This document shows, piece after piece, positions 1 to 10,999 of a stretch of 64,000 nt of DNA. The position numbers and the translations under genes are program-made. Under the pieces are notes generated by a model. It saw only the letters and a program-made list of their open reading frames with translations, made no database searches and was not told the origin of the DNA. How positions within the stretch are numbered: position 1 is the stretch's first letter; every line of letters starts with the position of its first letter. The stretch spans positions 4,029,501 through 4,093,500 of the forward strand of contig OX411552.1 in the NCBI GenBank assembly GCA_948146395.1, read 5' to 3'. Origin of the DNA: Fragum whitleyi (lineage: Eukaryota; Mollusca; Bivalvia; Cardiida; Cardiidae).

Positions 1-7
1 CGTTAAC

Positions 8-28
8 ATAACGCCCTACGGGCGTTAT
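8..28. repeat. short GC-rich hairpin
   Basis: A perfect inverted repeat, ATAACGCCC-tac-GGGCGTTAT, lies at the very left edge. It resembles the terminal hairpins of the dispersed elements elsewhere in the window and may be the end of an element lying mostly outside it. No other copy is seen here. Confidence 0.4.
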
Positions 29-216
29 TTGCCATGTGCTAAGGCAATTGCACTTAATGCCCCAATAAACGCATTGAAAAAGACACTCATCCCTATAATA
101 ATCGATCTTCATGCGACTCGACGGTGTAGGAAGTATACCTACTTGTGAGACGCCCCTCTCAATTTTCTTCACTTTTGTCTTCGGTGCCTGTATTTGTTAG
201 AATTGTGCCTACGAAT

Positions 217-630
217 ACAGTTAATAACATCGCGAATTGACAAGGTGAATGATTTTTGAATGAAATTGAATGAGAGAATGGAACGAGCTTTCAGTGAAAA
301 TCAAGGGAGGTAATCCAATGTCGCTAATTCTGTTCAGGATGAACAAAATTAGCGATATTAATTTCCCCCACCTAAAATAGAATATACGCACATTCTGTTT
401 TTGCGCCAGACACCTTTAAATCGACACCAGCCATTAGAATTGAAGAATTATTTTTAACGATTTGAATTAGGTGTTGATCCTCTTGAACGGATTTTTAATG
501 TTTTCTAATAATTCAGAGTGTTTTCGGTCGATTTGAGTGAGTTTTTGGAATGAATAAATGGATCGCTGATTGAGCGGTTAACAATAGTTTTGATTGAGAT
601 GAATGTCAATTTCACGATTTAATCAACTGT
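217..630. mobile_element. TIR element family A, copy 1 (MITE-like)
   Basis: The ends are inverted repeats: left CAGTTAATAACATCGCGAAT, right a near reverse complement (TTTCACGATTTAATCAACTG). Inside is a second inverted pair, GGGAGGTAAT...GCTAATT and AATTAGCGATATT. No coding capacity is seen. Related copies lie at 15163-15602 and 53891-54306, so this is a dispersed non-autonomous family. TIRs without an ORF suggest a MITE; the superfamily is not assignable. Confidence 0.7.
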
Positions 631-2315
631 AGGCCTACGAACATCAAATCGTTGGGGGAGACGTGTACCAGAAACGTTTGACCAAAGAAAACAGACCCTT
701 TTTCTTTTCTCAAGTAAAGTCAAGTATGTAACAATTACAAACAAATATGAACAATTGATGGACATAAAACTAGCATTATAAATAAAATGAAACTGATATG
801 TCGGACACTAAAGACAGACTTTTTACAGCTATATATCAAAACATTTAATTTCATGGAAATGTTCATTTAACCAGCACTTTAATCAAAACTAAGTATACCA
901 GTTTATGTGGTCAAAACAAGCACTACAGACCCTGATAAACCTGCTAAGCAGCTTGTTTATCATTGTCTGCACCTAATGCATGTAATTTTAAAGTGTCCTT
1001 GTAAAAAGTCCAAATTCATATATTTAGAAGAATCATGGGTAAATGGTACTCATCGCCTAAGTTTGCGCTGTTACATAAACTACTACACTACCCTAATGTT
1101 CTGACTATACCGATCGGAAATTTCTATATAACTCATTTAGAAATGGGACCAGAGTGTGAAAATTGTATGAAATGTAAAGGATAACCATTTTTCAAGATGA
1201 CATTTACTGAATTTTCCAAAGCTCAAGGATTCGTCGTAGTTTAAAGCACTTTAATTACCCAGGGGTTGCAAGACAAATTAACAACTACACAGTGTCATGT
1301 ATAAAATCAAATTTAGACAACACTGTGTCCGAAAGGGTGTAAAGTTATGAAACAGCTACTGGATGGTCGAATTTGACCCTTTTCCTGATAACCAAAAGTT
1401 TTTCATGAATTACTTTTTTGAATATTTCAGTTACCCCACCCACCAACATTTGCCAGAGCGTTTTTCAAACTATTGCTTTTAAAGAGTTAGGTGGTAAATT
1501 TACTTATACAGCCATATTGCAGGCGTGTTGAGCACCTAATTTTGAGTTCCTTGCATTCATTACTCTAGTACAACAACAAAACACTTTCCGGTCCTCGAGC
1601 ATCATGAGCAACCTAGACCACTGTTTGCCTATTAGCGAGAGGCAAATGAACGTTTAAATCGCCTTTAAGTATGAAGCCGTCAACTCAGTCGAGTCAAGCT
1701 GCTGACATCGAGATTTTCAGGATAACGCTCTACCGATGGCTGTACGTCAGTTGTCTCTGCACATGATCTCAAGAGATTCAAGCGCTCGGAATTGTGATTG
1801 CTTTGACAAAACTATCGCCTTGTGAATATGAGCAAAAGTTTCGTCGACATTCACTCTGTGTGCGATGCTACACATAACCTTAAAACCTTAACAGATCCTT
1901 TTCGACTGGCGACCCATTAGCAAGTGGAGCAACCTCAGACCAGATCGATAGTCTTTTCTCTGTCTTCTGTTGATATCTGAACAATATTTGTTTGTTTTTT
2001 CGGACTCTTAATCGACAGGCTACACATTGCTTATCTAACTTTTCTACTGAAAAAAACAACTTAGGATGCTCGTGGGCCATTGCTGTTTTCAAGCTCCTCT
2101 GTGTAAACAAGCAACGAAAAACACGTTGACACGCTACAATTAGCAATAATCAAAAGTCCTTTAAGTGGGAGGGCCCTAGTAAAAGTTTCAAATCGCGTGA
2201 TGTAAGTTAGAACACTCCGGATCTAATCAAAGTACTGAAAGTACTGATAAGTTGGAATGCGTTCAAGAGACGGTCCTCAAACCACTTACGAAGCGTACGC
2301 CTCCCGCCCACCTCA
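631..2315. other. no recognisable gene or repeat
   Basis: AT-rich sequence. The short open frames here (for example 907-1104 +, 1880-2146 -) show no family motif and no sign of exon structure. Confidence 0.5.
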
Positions 2316-2356
2316 GGTGATCACATAATACGCATCGTCTTTTGACGGGCGTATAT
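2316..2356 (+). mobile_element. relic 3' end of the GACGGGCGTAT element family
   Basis: GGTGATCACATAATACG...GACGGGCGTAT matches the 3' terminal hairpin block at 10243-10284 and 62620-62660. Only the terminal hairpin survives recognisably, so this is a truncated or decayed copy. Confidence 0.55.
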
Positions 2357-3189
2357 AAATCAATGTATTTCGCTAAAACCCCTGAATCGCTATACAGGCC
2401 TGAATCTGATGAAAGAAAAATGATAAAAAGGAAGAAAATGATATGGACCATACAGCCGACTAATGGACTCAAATGGACACTTATACACTCAAAACAGTTT
2501 CAATGTTATTTTTCAAATGGCTTCTGCTCCATTTGAGTTATCAATTACATTTTTAATTAGAATTATCGTAAGTGGACCTGAACAAGCACTTTTTCTTTGA
2601 TGAAAAGCTATTTTCGCAGGGAATGCTTTTTCTTCATGAGTTGGAATCTCAAGACAATTTTTTGACGAAGTTCAATTGTGACTTCGACCTTCGTGACTCT
2701 AAAATCGGGCACTTTCTTGGGTCATTGACAATATTTATGTCAAGTTTTATGATACGGGTCAATTGGTTGTTCAGTTTAAATGGAAACTGTTATCAGTTAG
2801 GGTTTACTTATGACCTTGACATTATGAACACGAAACAATAAGACATTTCTTTAGGTCATGGCCGACATTTGTCTAAAGTTTCGTCAATTGTGCAGGTCAA
2901 TTGCTTCTCCGTTTAACTAGCGAAAAGCAAGAGATCAATGGACTGACAGACATACATGACGAAATCAATATATACTCCTCTACTTCTGAGTTGGTGGGTA
3001 TGATGGTGCTCTTAAACGTGTTCATGTGCAAGAATGTGAAGAAAACAAGTTGAACTAGTTCAAAGTTTTCACAGAAGTAAGAGTCAAACCATTTTGAAAT
3101 TAAGCTGTTTGCAGAGCAAAGGAAATCATTTTTCTTCTGAAAAATTCAATAAGTAAAGCGGCTTTAGCAGATGATTAGCTTCACAGGCC
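2357..3189. other. no recognisable gene or repeat
   Basis: AT-rich sequence. An 89-codon open frame (2572-2841 +) has no recognisable domain and is most likely chance. Confidence 0.45.
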
Positions 3190-3510
3190 TTAGATTTGGT
3201 TGATATCCATGTTTTAGGTTCTGAGAAAAAGATAATTTCAGAGTGTCATCTATATAACATACAGAGAAATGTCCTCCGCCCATAAAGGACATATTTTCAT
3301 CTAATCACAATATTTTTTGTAATCTGGTAAAGGGTCACCAAAGGATAACTCAAGCGAAATTTGGTCGATATCCATCTTTTAGGTTTTCGAGAAAATGATT
3401 AAGTTTAAATTATTTAACATATAGAGATATAATCTGTGCCTATAAAAGACATATTTTTCATCTAATTACAATATTTATTGTGGTCTGATAAAGGATTACT
3501 TAAGTATGCC
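3190..3510. repeat. diverged tandem duplication, period ~165 bp
   Basis: GATATCCATGTTTTAGGTT near 3202 recurs as GATATCCATCTTTTAGGTT near 3367. Both are followed by an AACATA(T/C)AGAGA block, a CATAAAGGACATATTTTCATC-like block and a CACAATATT...TGGTCTG-like block. Two copies are visible. The size matches the ~155 bp repeats found inside other elements in this window. Confidence 0.6.
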
Positions 3511-5816
3511 AAGAAAATATAATTTATACAATAGTAAACCAAGAAAATATATTGGTGCTCACTTTAAATCAAGGCACACGCAGATGATTTGATTACCATG
3601 CGCGAATCGAGGAGAAAAGAGCATAATTGCTAACGAGTAGTGTAGGTATTCCGGTGGGAGTAGAACAGACTGGACCTGAAGGCAAAACACGCTGGGTTGG
3701 TAAACTTGTTCAGATATTTGATAAAATCAAAGCATGAAAGGCTGTATTCAACTTGTGATGATCTTCAATGATACTTAAAGGATTGCGCACGTACGTATTT
3801 TTGCACAAGTGAAACATCGCAGCTACAGGTTAAGTATGCTAGTTCTATATTATGTTATCAATTGAAATTAGATCTATTGTTTTGGGATAATTATTTATTT
3901 TTTTAATATGTATGAGTTCAAAATAACAATGACATGCATATATATTAAAAGTAAATCGTGCCGAGACTATAATCCCCTGTTTTTTCCGTCCATGTTCCCA
4001 ACGAAAAAAAACAAGGAATGGGATTTGAGAAATATGATACAAAAATTCTCATAACCGAAACAAAATATTTATATTACACAAGAATGCAACAACGAAGTTT
4101 GAGATATAGACGAGATGTGTAAATTGCCGGGACATTTGAGAACATTAGTCGTCTGGTAATGGGTTAAATTTTACTTCATATCAAGGTTTGTCACGGTCAG
4201 TTGGTGCGCGTTTACAAGGATTGTCCGGAAGGTTCGTAAACATCGTCTAGTACATAAAAACAGTATATCTAGGGGTTTTTTTAACATTGCACATTAATAT
4301 TCAATTTTATTCAAAAAACCATCATGCAAATTTTCAAGGAGATTCCCTAGTAAATTATGAAATTACATGGAATTTTGTAAAGGCATATTAGTTGTCGCAG
4401 AGCGCAAAAGGACGTACCGCACAATCTGGTGTCGACGTAAAACCACGGCTACTTTTAGTCGAATCTATTAAAGTACCAATTACAGTTATTTTCGACGTTT
4501 TGCCTACATTTCAACCTACCCGTTGTACAATGGCATGATTGAAAAAGAGCAAGCTTTGTCCACTTTAATAAAAAAAAAATGCTTGTAACCAATGAAAAAA
4601 AAAAAAAAAAAAAAATGAACACTACATTTTGCCGCTTTGTTTTTCAACTTATTACATTAATCCAAGATCAAAGGAATTCAACTGAATTTCAAGATGCCAC
4701 CAATTAACAATAAATGTTTCAAACAATGCTGGTTGGTTGCTGAGGCAAATCAAGGTCATGTGTAGCCTGGAAAACAGTAGTGTTGTAACGTTTGTTCTCA
4801 TCAAAGCCATACCAAAAAAATGCGCACAACTCAGTTATTTGTATTGTTTATTAGCTAAATGATTTTTTTCTTTAAAAAAAGAAAAGGTCCAGATGTATAT
4901 TTCTTCGCGTTTCTCAGATTCTTAAGAAATATGCAGATTAGACGCTACTCAGGCCGTCGCAACGTCTTACGGTGTCATTTTCCGTTAAATTTGGCGCATA
5001 GTTTGCTGTGATATTCTTCATTCATTTGAGTATTTATGAAGCGATCATCTTGAAAATATTTAAAGATAAAACTCATAAAATGGGCACAAAAAATACATGT
5101 TAATTTTGTTATTCTCCAACGATATAACCCTTGAAAAAGTTGTTTTAGTATTCAATCGTTATCGGTAAACGTTTGTAATTTCGATGAGCTCCATGTACCG
5201 CTAGGTGGGCTGTTAAGGTAACTGACATATACATGTCAATAAAAATGTTGAACATTTTTCTTTGGGTATGAAGTCAGTGATAATTAGGGTAGCGATTAAC
5301 ATAGAATTATGAATAGAAAGGAAGTAATAGATGAGAATTTCAGACTGTCTACGGATTTTCCGGACAACACTCGTTTGTTTTTATGAGATTTTGAGCTATA
5401 TAGGAACATTCCATTCGTTTGTAAACTTGACCTTTCGTAACTCATGAGTACAGATTTCATTCATAAAACGGCACATAAAATCGTAGCAGGTCACCACTTG
5501 TGGTATGACCAATCAGAAAACGACTTTTGTTTACAGACGCGTGAGGTCAACTCGTGTCATAGGGGAGTAGAGAGGGAAAAAGATTTTACGATGCATAGAG
5601 AAATAAAAAGAGAACATTTGCTTGATCGGGTTTTTAATACAGATAAATAACCTGTAGATGTTGCGCGTTTCTAATGATGGTTTACGAAACAATAAGGTAC
5701 GAAGCATTTTATATATTTTGTTGCGTGAAAAGGTCGTTCAGAAAGAGAAACTAGACCTCTAAAAGAAGCTCTAATTCTACGTAAAACAAGTTGCGACATT
5801 ATAGGTATTCTGCGTA
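3511..5816. other. no recognisable gene
   Basis: AT-rich sequence with a poly(A) run near 4588-4614. No exon, RNA gene or clear repeat was identified. Confidence 0.45.
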
Positions 5817-6183
5817 ATAAATGAACTGGCAGGGCGGGGCTTAGTCGTGACGTAATTTGGCGAGTTAACTTTTAAATATTTTGGGTTGATTGAAAAGTAA
5901 GTCGGCAATAATCGTGAACGCATGCAAATAACTGTTTCCTAAAACCTAGAGGGTTCACGTGCTTAGAGAGTGAACACGTTTTATCGTTTGGTTACCAAAC
6001 CCTCGTAACTTCAGCTTGATCAAGCTGAAGTTACGAGGATTTGGTTACCAATCTACGATTTAAGGTCTCGAGTTATTTATATCGACTCTCTTCAGAAGTA
6101 GGTTATTTTTGATAAAAGCTGATTTCCCTTAACCTTAAGTGCAACGACCCGTTACTTAGGCTCCGCCCTGCCAGGGCATTTAT
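5817..6183. mobile_element. foldback TIR element with central perfect palindrome
   Basis: The outer inverted repeats are ATAAATGAACTGGCAGGGCGG on the left and, read as reverse complement, ATAAATGCCCTGGCAGGGCGG on the right. At 6001-6038 sits a perfect 38 bp palindrome (arms begin CCTCGTAACTTCAGCTTGA), itself flanked by GGTTACCAAA / TTTGGTTACC. No coding capacity. This is a MITE/foldback structure able to extrude a cruciform. Confidence 0.75.
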
Positions 6184-7009
6184 CATGGATAATAAACCAT
6201 GCTATCTGAATGTTTATAAACAGACTTTCGACGAGTTTAATATAGAGAAATTGGAACCAACAATTTTCTTGCTGTCATGGTCTTTGCGCTAAACTGAAGG
6301 ATCACAGAAACACAAAACTACTGGAATGTATACAATTGCGTGCAACCCTTTGAACAACATCTGTAAACGTCATGTGTTATAGCGTAAAAGTAACATGCTT
6401 TCGAAACCGATTTCATCATGAAGAAACTAAAATTGAAACGACAAAAAACATGGAATATCGATTGGGAGAAAAAAAGTGTTTTACTTGATGAGTTTCTTTA
6501 CTGTTTCAGAATACAGGTGATTACATTTGTAATTAAGTACCGTTATCTCACGCTTGTTAAATTTCAGTTCAGTCCACCCCTACTCATGGCTATACCATAT
6601 TTTCCCGCGTTTTCGAATACCCTGGTTGGACTATACCAAATAAGTAGACCACGTGATTGGCTTGTGCAATTGTCAATAGCTGACTTTTTTAACTTGACTT
6701 ATCACATGATTTCCAAATATAGTAATGCAAACATGTGATACTTGTAAATTCGTACGCACCTTTCAATAAATATCATTTAAAACATAAATAAGCGTGTTAA
6801 TAATATACATGAAGTGATAGTTGTGTAATTGTACAACATTATTACTTTTTGGTGTAATTAACTATGTCTGTGTCAAGTCGAGATATACAAAATAGGCCGA
6901 AGTGTATTCACATCCTGTTCACGTGATATGTGTTATCAAAAAACCCGAAATGAAATTATCTTGTGTTCATTTTGCGGTTTTGTTAAATCTAAGTTGGAAT
7001 TGCTCCGCA
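6184..7009. other. no recognisable gene
   Basis: AT-rich sequence. The 106-codon frame at 6418-6738 has no recognisable domain. Confidence 0.4.
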
Positions 7010-7700
7010 TTCCAACTTAAAAACGGTGTAGTTAGAACATTGGTCAGGTGTATTTCTGCCATCCCTTGCAATTCCAAAATATCTTCCTTGTTCAATAGGA
7101 AGTTTGTGATTTATGCATCTAAATCTATTATTCGCAATCCTTAAATCAGTTGGTAATACAGATAGGTAATTTTCAAAATTGTGATTTGTTTTAAAAATTC
7201 TTTAGGGTAAACCTTTTGAAAGTACAAATATAGAGTTATACCAATTTTGTTTAAACTGGTCTATTAAACGATTTTTAACCATTCTTGCCAAGCAGCACTT
7301 GTCAGGAACATTTTGATGAATCCAATATTCTGAAATACCACAATTATTAAGTGTGATTTGTATACAATTTATCCACTTGGAATAATAAAAATTTCTAACA
7401 TGCATTTTATAAATAAGGGTAAACAATAAACATCAGATCTTGTCTTGTTTTCCACAGACTAAACGTTTCCAGAAACCAATCATACGCGATTTGATTAAAA
7501 AATCAGCAGGATAACGGCCTAATTCTCCATATAAAATAGCAGTTGGAGTACTCTTTTTAAAGTGCATAATTATCTTATAAAATGTACAAATAACGACTCA
7601 ATTATTTCAGATTTCTCATATCCATAAATTTCTGCCCTATATAGCAAAATTGGTGCCACCATACAAGCAAACATTTGTAACTGCATATTTTTTGGTGGAC
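7010..7700 (-). pseudogene. LINE ORF2 C-terminal fragment, degraded
   Basis: Minus-strand translation across frames gives the typical post-RT region of a non-LTR retrotransposon. Visible pieces are a PILLYRAEIYGYE-like segment, then STPTAILYGELGRYP, RMIGFWKRL, a basic/aromatic stretch ending VKNRLIDQFKQNWY (7202-7426), and an INHKLPIEQGRYFGI-like tail near 7040-7130. There are several frameshifts and stops, so it is dead. The RT thumb-like piece at 8379-8640 on the same strand is probably the upstream part of the same insertion. Confidence 0.75.
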
Positions 7701-8029
7701 GTTTACGTTCACCAGTGTTAATACTGCACGAGAACAATCCTGTCAGATGTTAATAGGTTTTCAAAACAGTAGTGCTCACTTAGATTCAATTTACTCTTTT
7801 TCAAGAATTGTATCCGTCTGACAACTATACAGTGAAACAAGGATTCTACATAACTTGTTGAAACCTCAAAGACATCTTTTAAGTGTGAGTAATTTTGGCC
7901 CAAACTTCATGAAACTTGGTTTTGTGTAGAAATTATCTCCTTTACGACATATTCCTTTTTAATTGATGCGATGTCCCAGGGGTCAAAGAGACTCAGGTGA
8001 GCGATCTAGGACCATCTTGGTCCTCTTGT
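7701..8029 (-). mobile_element. Helitron-like element, 5' end (ACAAGAGG family)
   Basis: Read on the minus strand, the terminus at 8029 begins ACAAGAGGACCAAGATGGTCC and continues with GCTCACCTGAG, matching the 5' ends at 31274 and 63758. The body lies at lower coordinates, between two pieces of minus-strand LINE. The left limit is uncertain. Confidence 0.6.
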
Positions 8030-8378
8030 GTCAGTTAAGAATGAAAATCGCAGAACATTAATTGATTAACCCTTTATTGAATTTTTCAAGCAGATATCAA
8101 CAGAATTTTTATTGTGACCACAGAGAAACGACTAGTGTTGCAATTAAAAAAAAAAAAAAAAAAAAGAAGAAAAGATACCTAGATAATCTTATTTTCATTT
8201 CGTTCCTTTTATACCCAATGGTCCAGACAATCACTCTTTAACCTACACCCCGCATAATGCCGGCCGAAAGTTATCGAAACCTTATAATTACAGGAGTTTG
8301 GTTGTCGATCGACGATATATTATGAGAAGCGTATATCTGAAGCAAGGTGCGAACTTGGGTCAGGTCATTTTCATTTTA

Positions 8379-8640
8379 TCATAATTTCACATGTAAAATT
8401 TCTCTTTTCTCAACAAATGGAAGAATCACTCTAGTATGCCAACAGAGTACACAATACATAGCTTTCCTACCCTGTTCCAACAGATTATTTTTATGTTTAA
8501 CAATAGAAACAATGTGAGTAAAGGTGACACCCAAGTTAACAAAGTCACCAACAACAGCAATATTTTCATTGTTATAAGTAAAAACAGGCTTTTCTTTAAC
8601 TTTTTCGTATCCGTTAAAAATCAAAATAAGAGTACTGAGT
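8379..8640 (-). pseudogene. LINE RT thumb-region fragment
   Basis: A minus-strand frame reads FNGYEKVKEKPVFTYNNENI, then a VVGDFVNLGVTF segment and LLEQGRKAMYCVL. This matches the region just after the RT catalytic core of APE-type LINEs (F.YNN..IE.V..F.YLGV.F). The catalytic box is absent. A poly(A) run at about 8145-8165 and Helitron-like sequence separate it from the C-terminal fragment at 7010-7700. Confidence 0.65.
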
Positions 8641-9272
8641 GTATTTTCTGTTAACTTGTATGAGATTTTTCAGTTTGGTTTCACAAAGACACGATGAAAT
8701 AAATCGATTGAACCTTTTAAGAAGTGGTACAAGACATACTTCAGTCAAGACATGATTACTTGACTGAAGTAGTTAATTGTTATAACAATCAGATCCATAA
8801 TTCTTATTGTGATGTACTGTTTGTAGCTAAAAATATTAACACATACTTCGATCAAAACCATTCCCGATCACTCGCTAAGTGCTCAATTTATCCGTTTTTA
8901 ACATTCTCGCTTCGACATCGACAAAATTATCATCATTTCAATCAAAGCGATAAATCTATATCTCGATTTTATTGGCTAGTAATGATTTCTAAACGTCTGC
9001 TTTGTCCGAAGGTAAAAAGGACAGAAAAATACATATATTTTATTAAAGATATGTGGACGAAATTATTGACAGTGTTTGCCCCCCCCCCCCCCCCCCTTTA
9101 AAATTATTCAAACTCGCTCCTGTCAGTCATACAGTTTTATCTCAAAATCAACTCGGTATCATTCAATTTGTCGATATCTCGATGTTCATTACCCATACCC
9201 CATTTATCGGTAAAACACAAGTGCGTTGACATTGTTATGCGATTTCATTTAAAAACAAGGTGCCAAATTGTC
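8641..9272. other. no recognisable gene; poly(C) tract
   Basis: A run of about 19 C occurs near 9079-9097. Nothing else is recognised. The 125-codon frame 8724-9101 ends in that tract and is probably not coding. Confidence 0.45.
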
Positions 9273-10284
9273 ACAAGATACGCCCGTCACACTGCTTAGT
9301 ATAAACTGGGGGTTTGAATAGAACTGAGGTTATTTTGAATGAATGTTTTTTGCACCCATGAAGTTTCATGATCCTAGCTATTATACTTTTAGATTTATAC
9401 TCCGGACAAGATTCAAGTCTGAAAAACAACAAAGGGCAATAACTCAAAAAATAGGCCAGGTAGAGTTATGGTTCTTGTGCACTGCACTCCCCCTTGGTGA
9501 GATCTATACACCCATGAAGTTTCATGATCCTAGCTATTATACTTTTAAAGATATACTCCGGACAAGATTCAAGTCTGAAAAACAACAAAGGGCAATAACT
9601 CAAAAAATAGGCTAGGTAGAGTTGTGGTTCTTGTGCACTGCACTCCCCCTTGGTGAGATCTATACACCCATGAAGTATAATGATCCTAGCTATTATACTT
9701 TTAGAGATATACTCCGGACAAGATTCAAGTCTGAAAAACAACAAAGGGCAATAACTCAAAAAATAGGCCAGGTAGAGTTATGGTTCTTGTGCACTGCACT
9801 CCCCCTTGGTGAGATCTATACACCCATGAAGTTTCATGATCCTAGCTATTATACTTTTAGAGATATACTCCGGACAAGATTCAAGTCTGAAAAACAACAA
9901 AGGGCAATAACTCAAAAAATAGGCTAGGTAGAGTTGTGGTTCTTGTGCACTGCACTCCCCCTTGGTGAGATCTATACACCCATGAAGTTTCATGATCCTA
10001 GCTATTATACTTTTAGAGATATACTCCGGACAAGATTCTAGTTTGAAAATCAACAAAGGGCAATAACTCAAAAAAAAGGCCAGGTAGAGTTATGGTTCTT
10101 GTGCACTGCACTCCGTAATGATGAGAAGAACACACATGCCAAGTTTGAGGTCGATCGGATTTCAAGTGACAGAGTTATGCTCCGGACAAAGAAGTGGACG
10201 CCGCCGGACGCCCAGCCGCCCGGACGCCCGGACGCCGGACGTCACGGGTGATCCCATAATACGTCCCGTCTTCGACGGGCGTAT
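9273..10284 (+). mobile_element. Helitron/Helentron-like element with 156 bp tandem repeats
   Basis: The left end reads ACAAGATACGCCCGTC. The right end is a hairpin, ATACGtCCCGTC-ttc-GACGGGcGTAT, followed by an A-run. The left ATACGCCCGTC (9278-9288) and right GACGGGCGTAT are inverted copies. Between them is a tandem array and a GC-rich spacer (10190-10250, repeated GGACGCC). No ORF of its own. Subterminal inverted repeats, an internal array and a 3' hairpin resemble Helentron-associated elements (HINE/DINE-1) and oyster pearl elements; this assignment is inference. It ends about 220 bp before the first coding exon of the FkbM gene. Confidence 0.7.
9353..10115 (+). repeat. tandem array, five copies of 156 bp
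   Basis: CACCCATGAAGT recurs at 9353, 9509, 9665, 9821 and 9977, an exact 156 bp spacing. Each unit contains ACAACAAAGGGCAATAACTC and GTTCTTGTGCACTGCACTCC. Copies differ at only a few positions. The 58.2-59.4 kb array is a diverged relative. Open frames on both strands here are by-products of the repeat. Confidence 0.95.
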
Positions 10285-10505
10285 AAAAATAATAGGCGTA
10301 TTCAGTCTCATGGCGAATGTCCCACTTTACTCTTTTCTGCATTTTTCTTGTAATTATCTATCCAAATTAAGCCCTGATTCTTTTAATTTTCACCACACCA
10401 CACCATGTTGGAATGAAATAATCGTGACATTTCTCCATCCCATGGTGACGAAACTCATTTAAATAATTTTCCTATTTTCTTATGTAACAATATATTCTAT
10501 TCTAG

Positions 10506-10999
10506 GTATAGTCATGGCGTCTTTTAAAGTAACCAATTCAGCATTAAGGAACGGATTACGGATTTCACTGCTGCTTGTGATTCTGTATTTGTTGATCATG
10601 GAACTATCTAGATATAGAAAACCTAGTTTCAATAAAATCAAAGAACAGCCATCCAAAAATGGCGGCATCATAAACGGGATTTTCCGAAACCAAATAGGTG
10701 CGAAAGATTTGACGTACAAAATAACTGATATGAATGATTTAAACTTCTCGGTGAAAACACATACTAACTCAGGGCACGAGACTATCATAACTCAACGAGA
10801 AGACTCGCTTGACTATAAGGCAGAGATGAATAAACTAAACGAAGAGAAAGTGGCAGCTGATGATCCAAGATTAATTGACTTGATCAGAAATTACTATATT
10901 TTACTCCCATCTACATTAGAGTATAATCTTACAATACCTGACCGAATAGACCCATCTGCCGGACAAGCGCCTTTCGTAGATAATCGCCTTAACTATACG
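10506..10999 (+). CDS. FkbM/Star-like gene, first coding exon
   Basis: The ATG at 10514 opens 162 codons. Upstream, a pyrimidine-rich run ending TTCTATTCTAG at 10505 looks like a 3' splice site, so transcription probably starts in an unseen upstream untranslated exon. The exon ends ...AACTATACG|GTAAAT at 10999/11000. That donor is preferred to a GTAAGT-like site 19 bp later, because only it joins exon 2 in frame (phase 0). Confidence 0.8.

Noticed and set aside
9343..10071. Repeated 90-101 codon frames on both strands
   Set aside because: They are the translated 156 bp tandem repeat; both strands are open because the unit length is a multiple of three.
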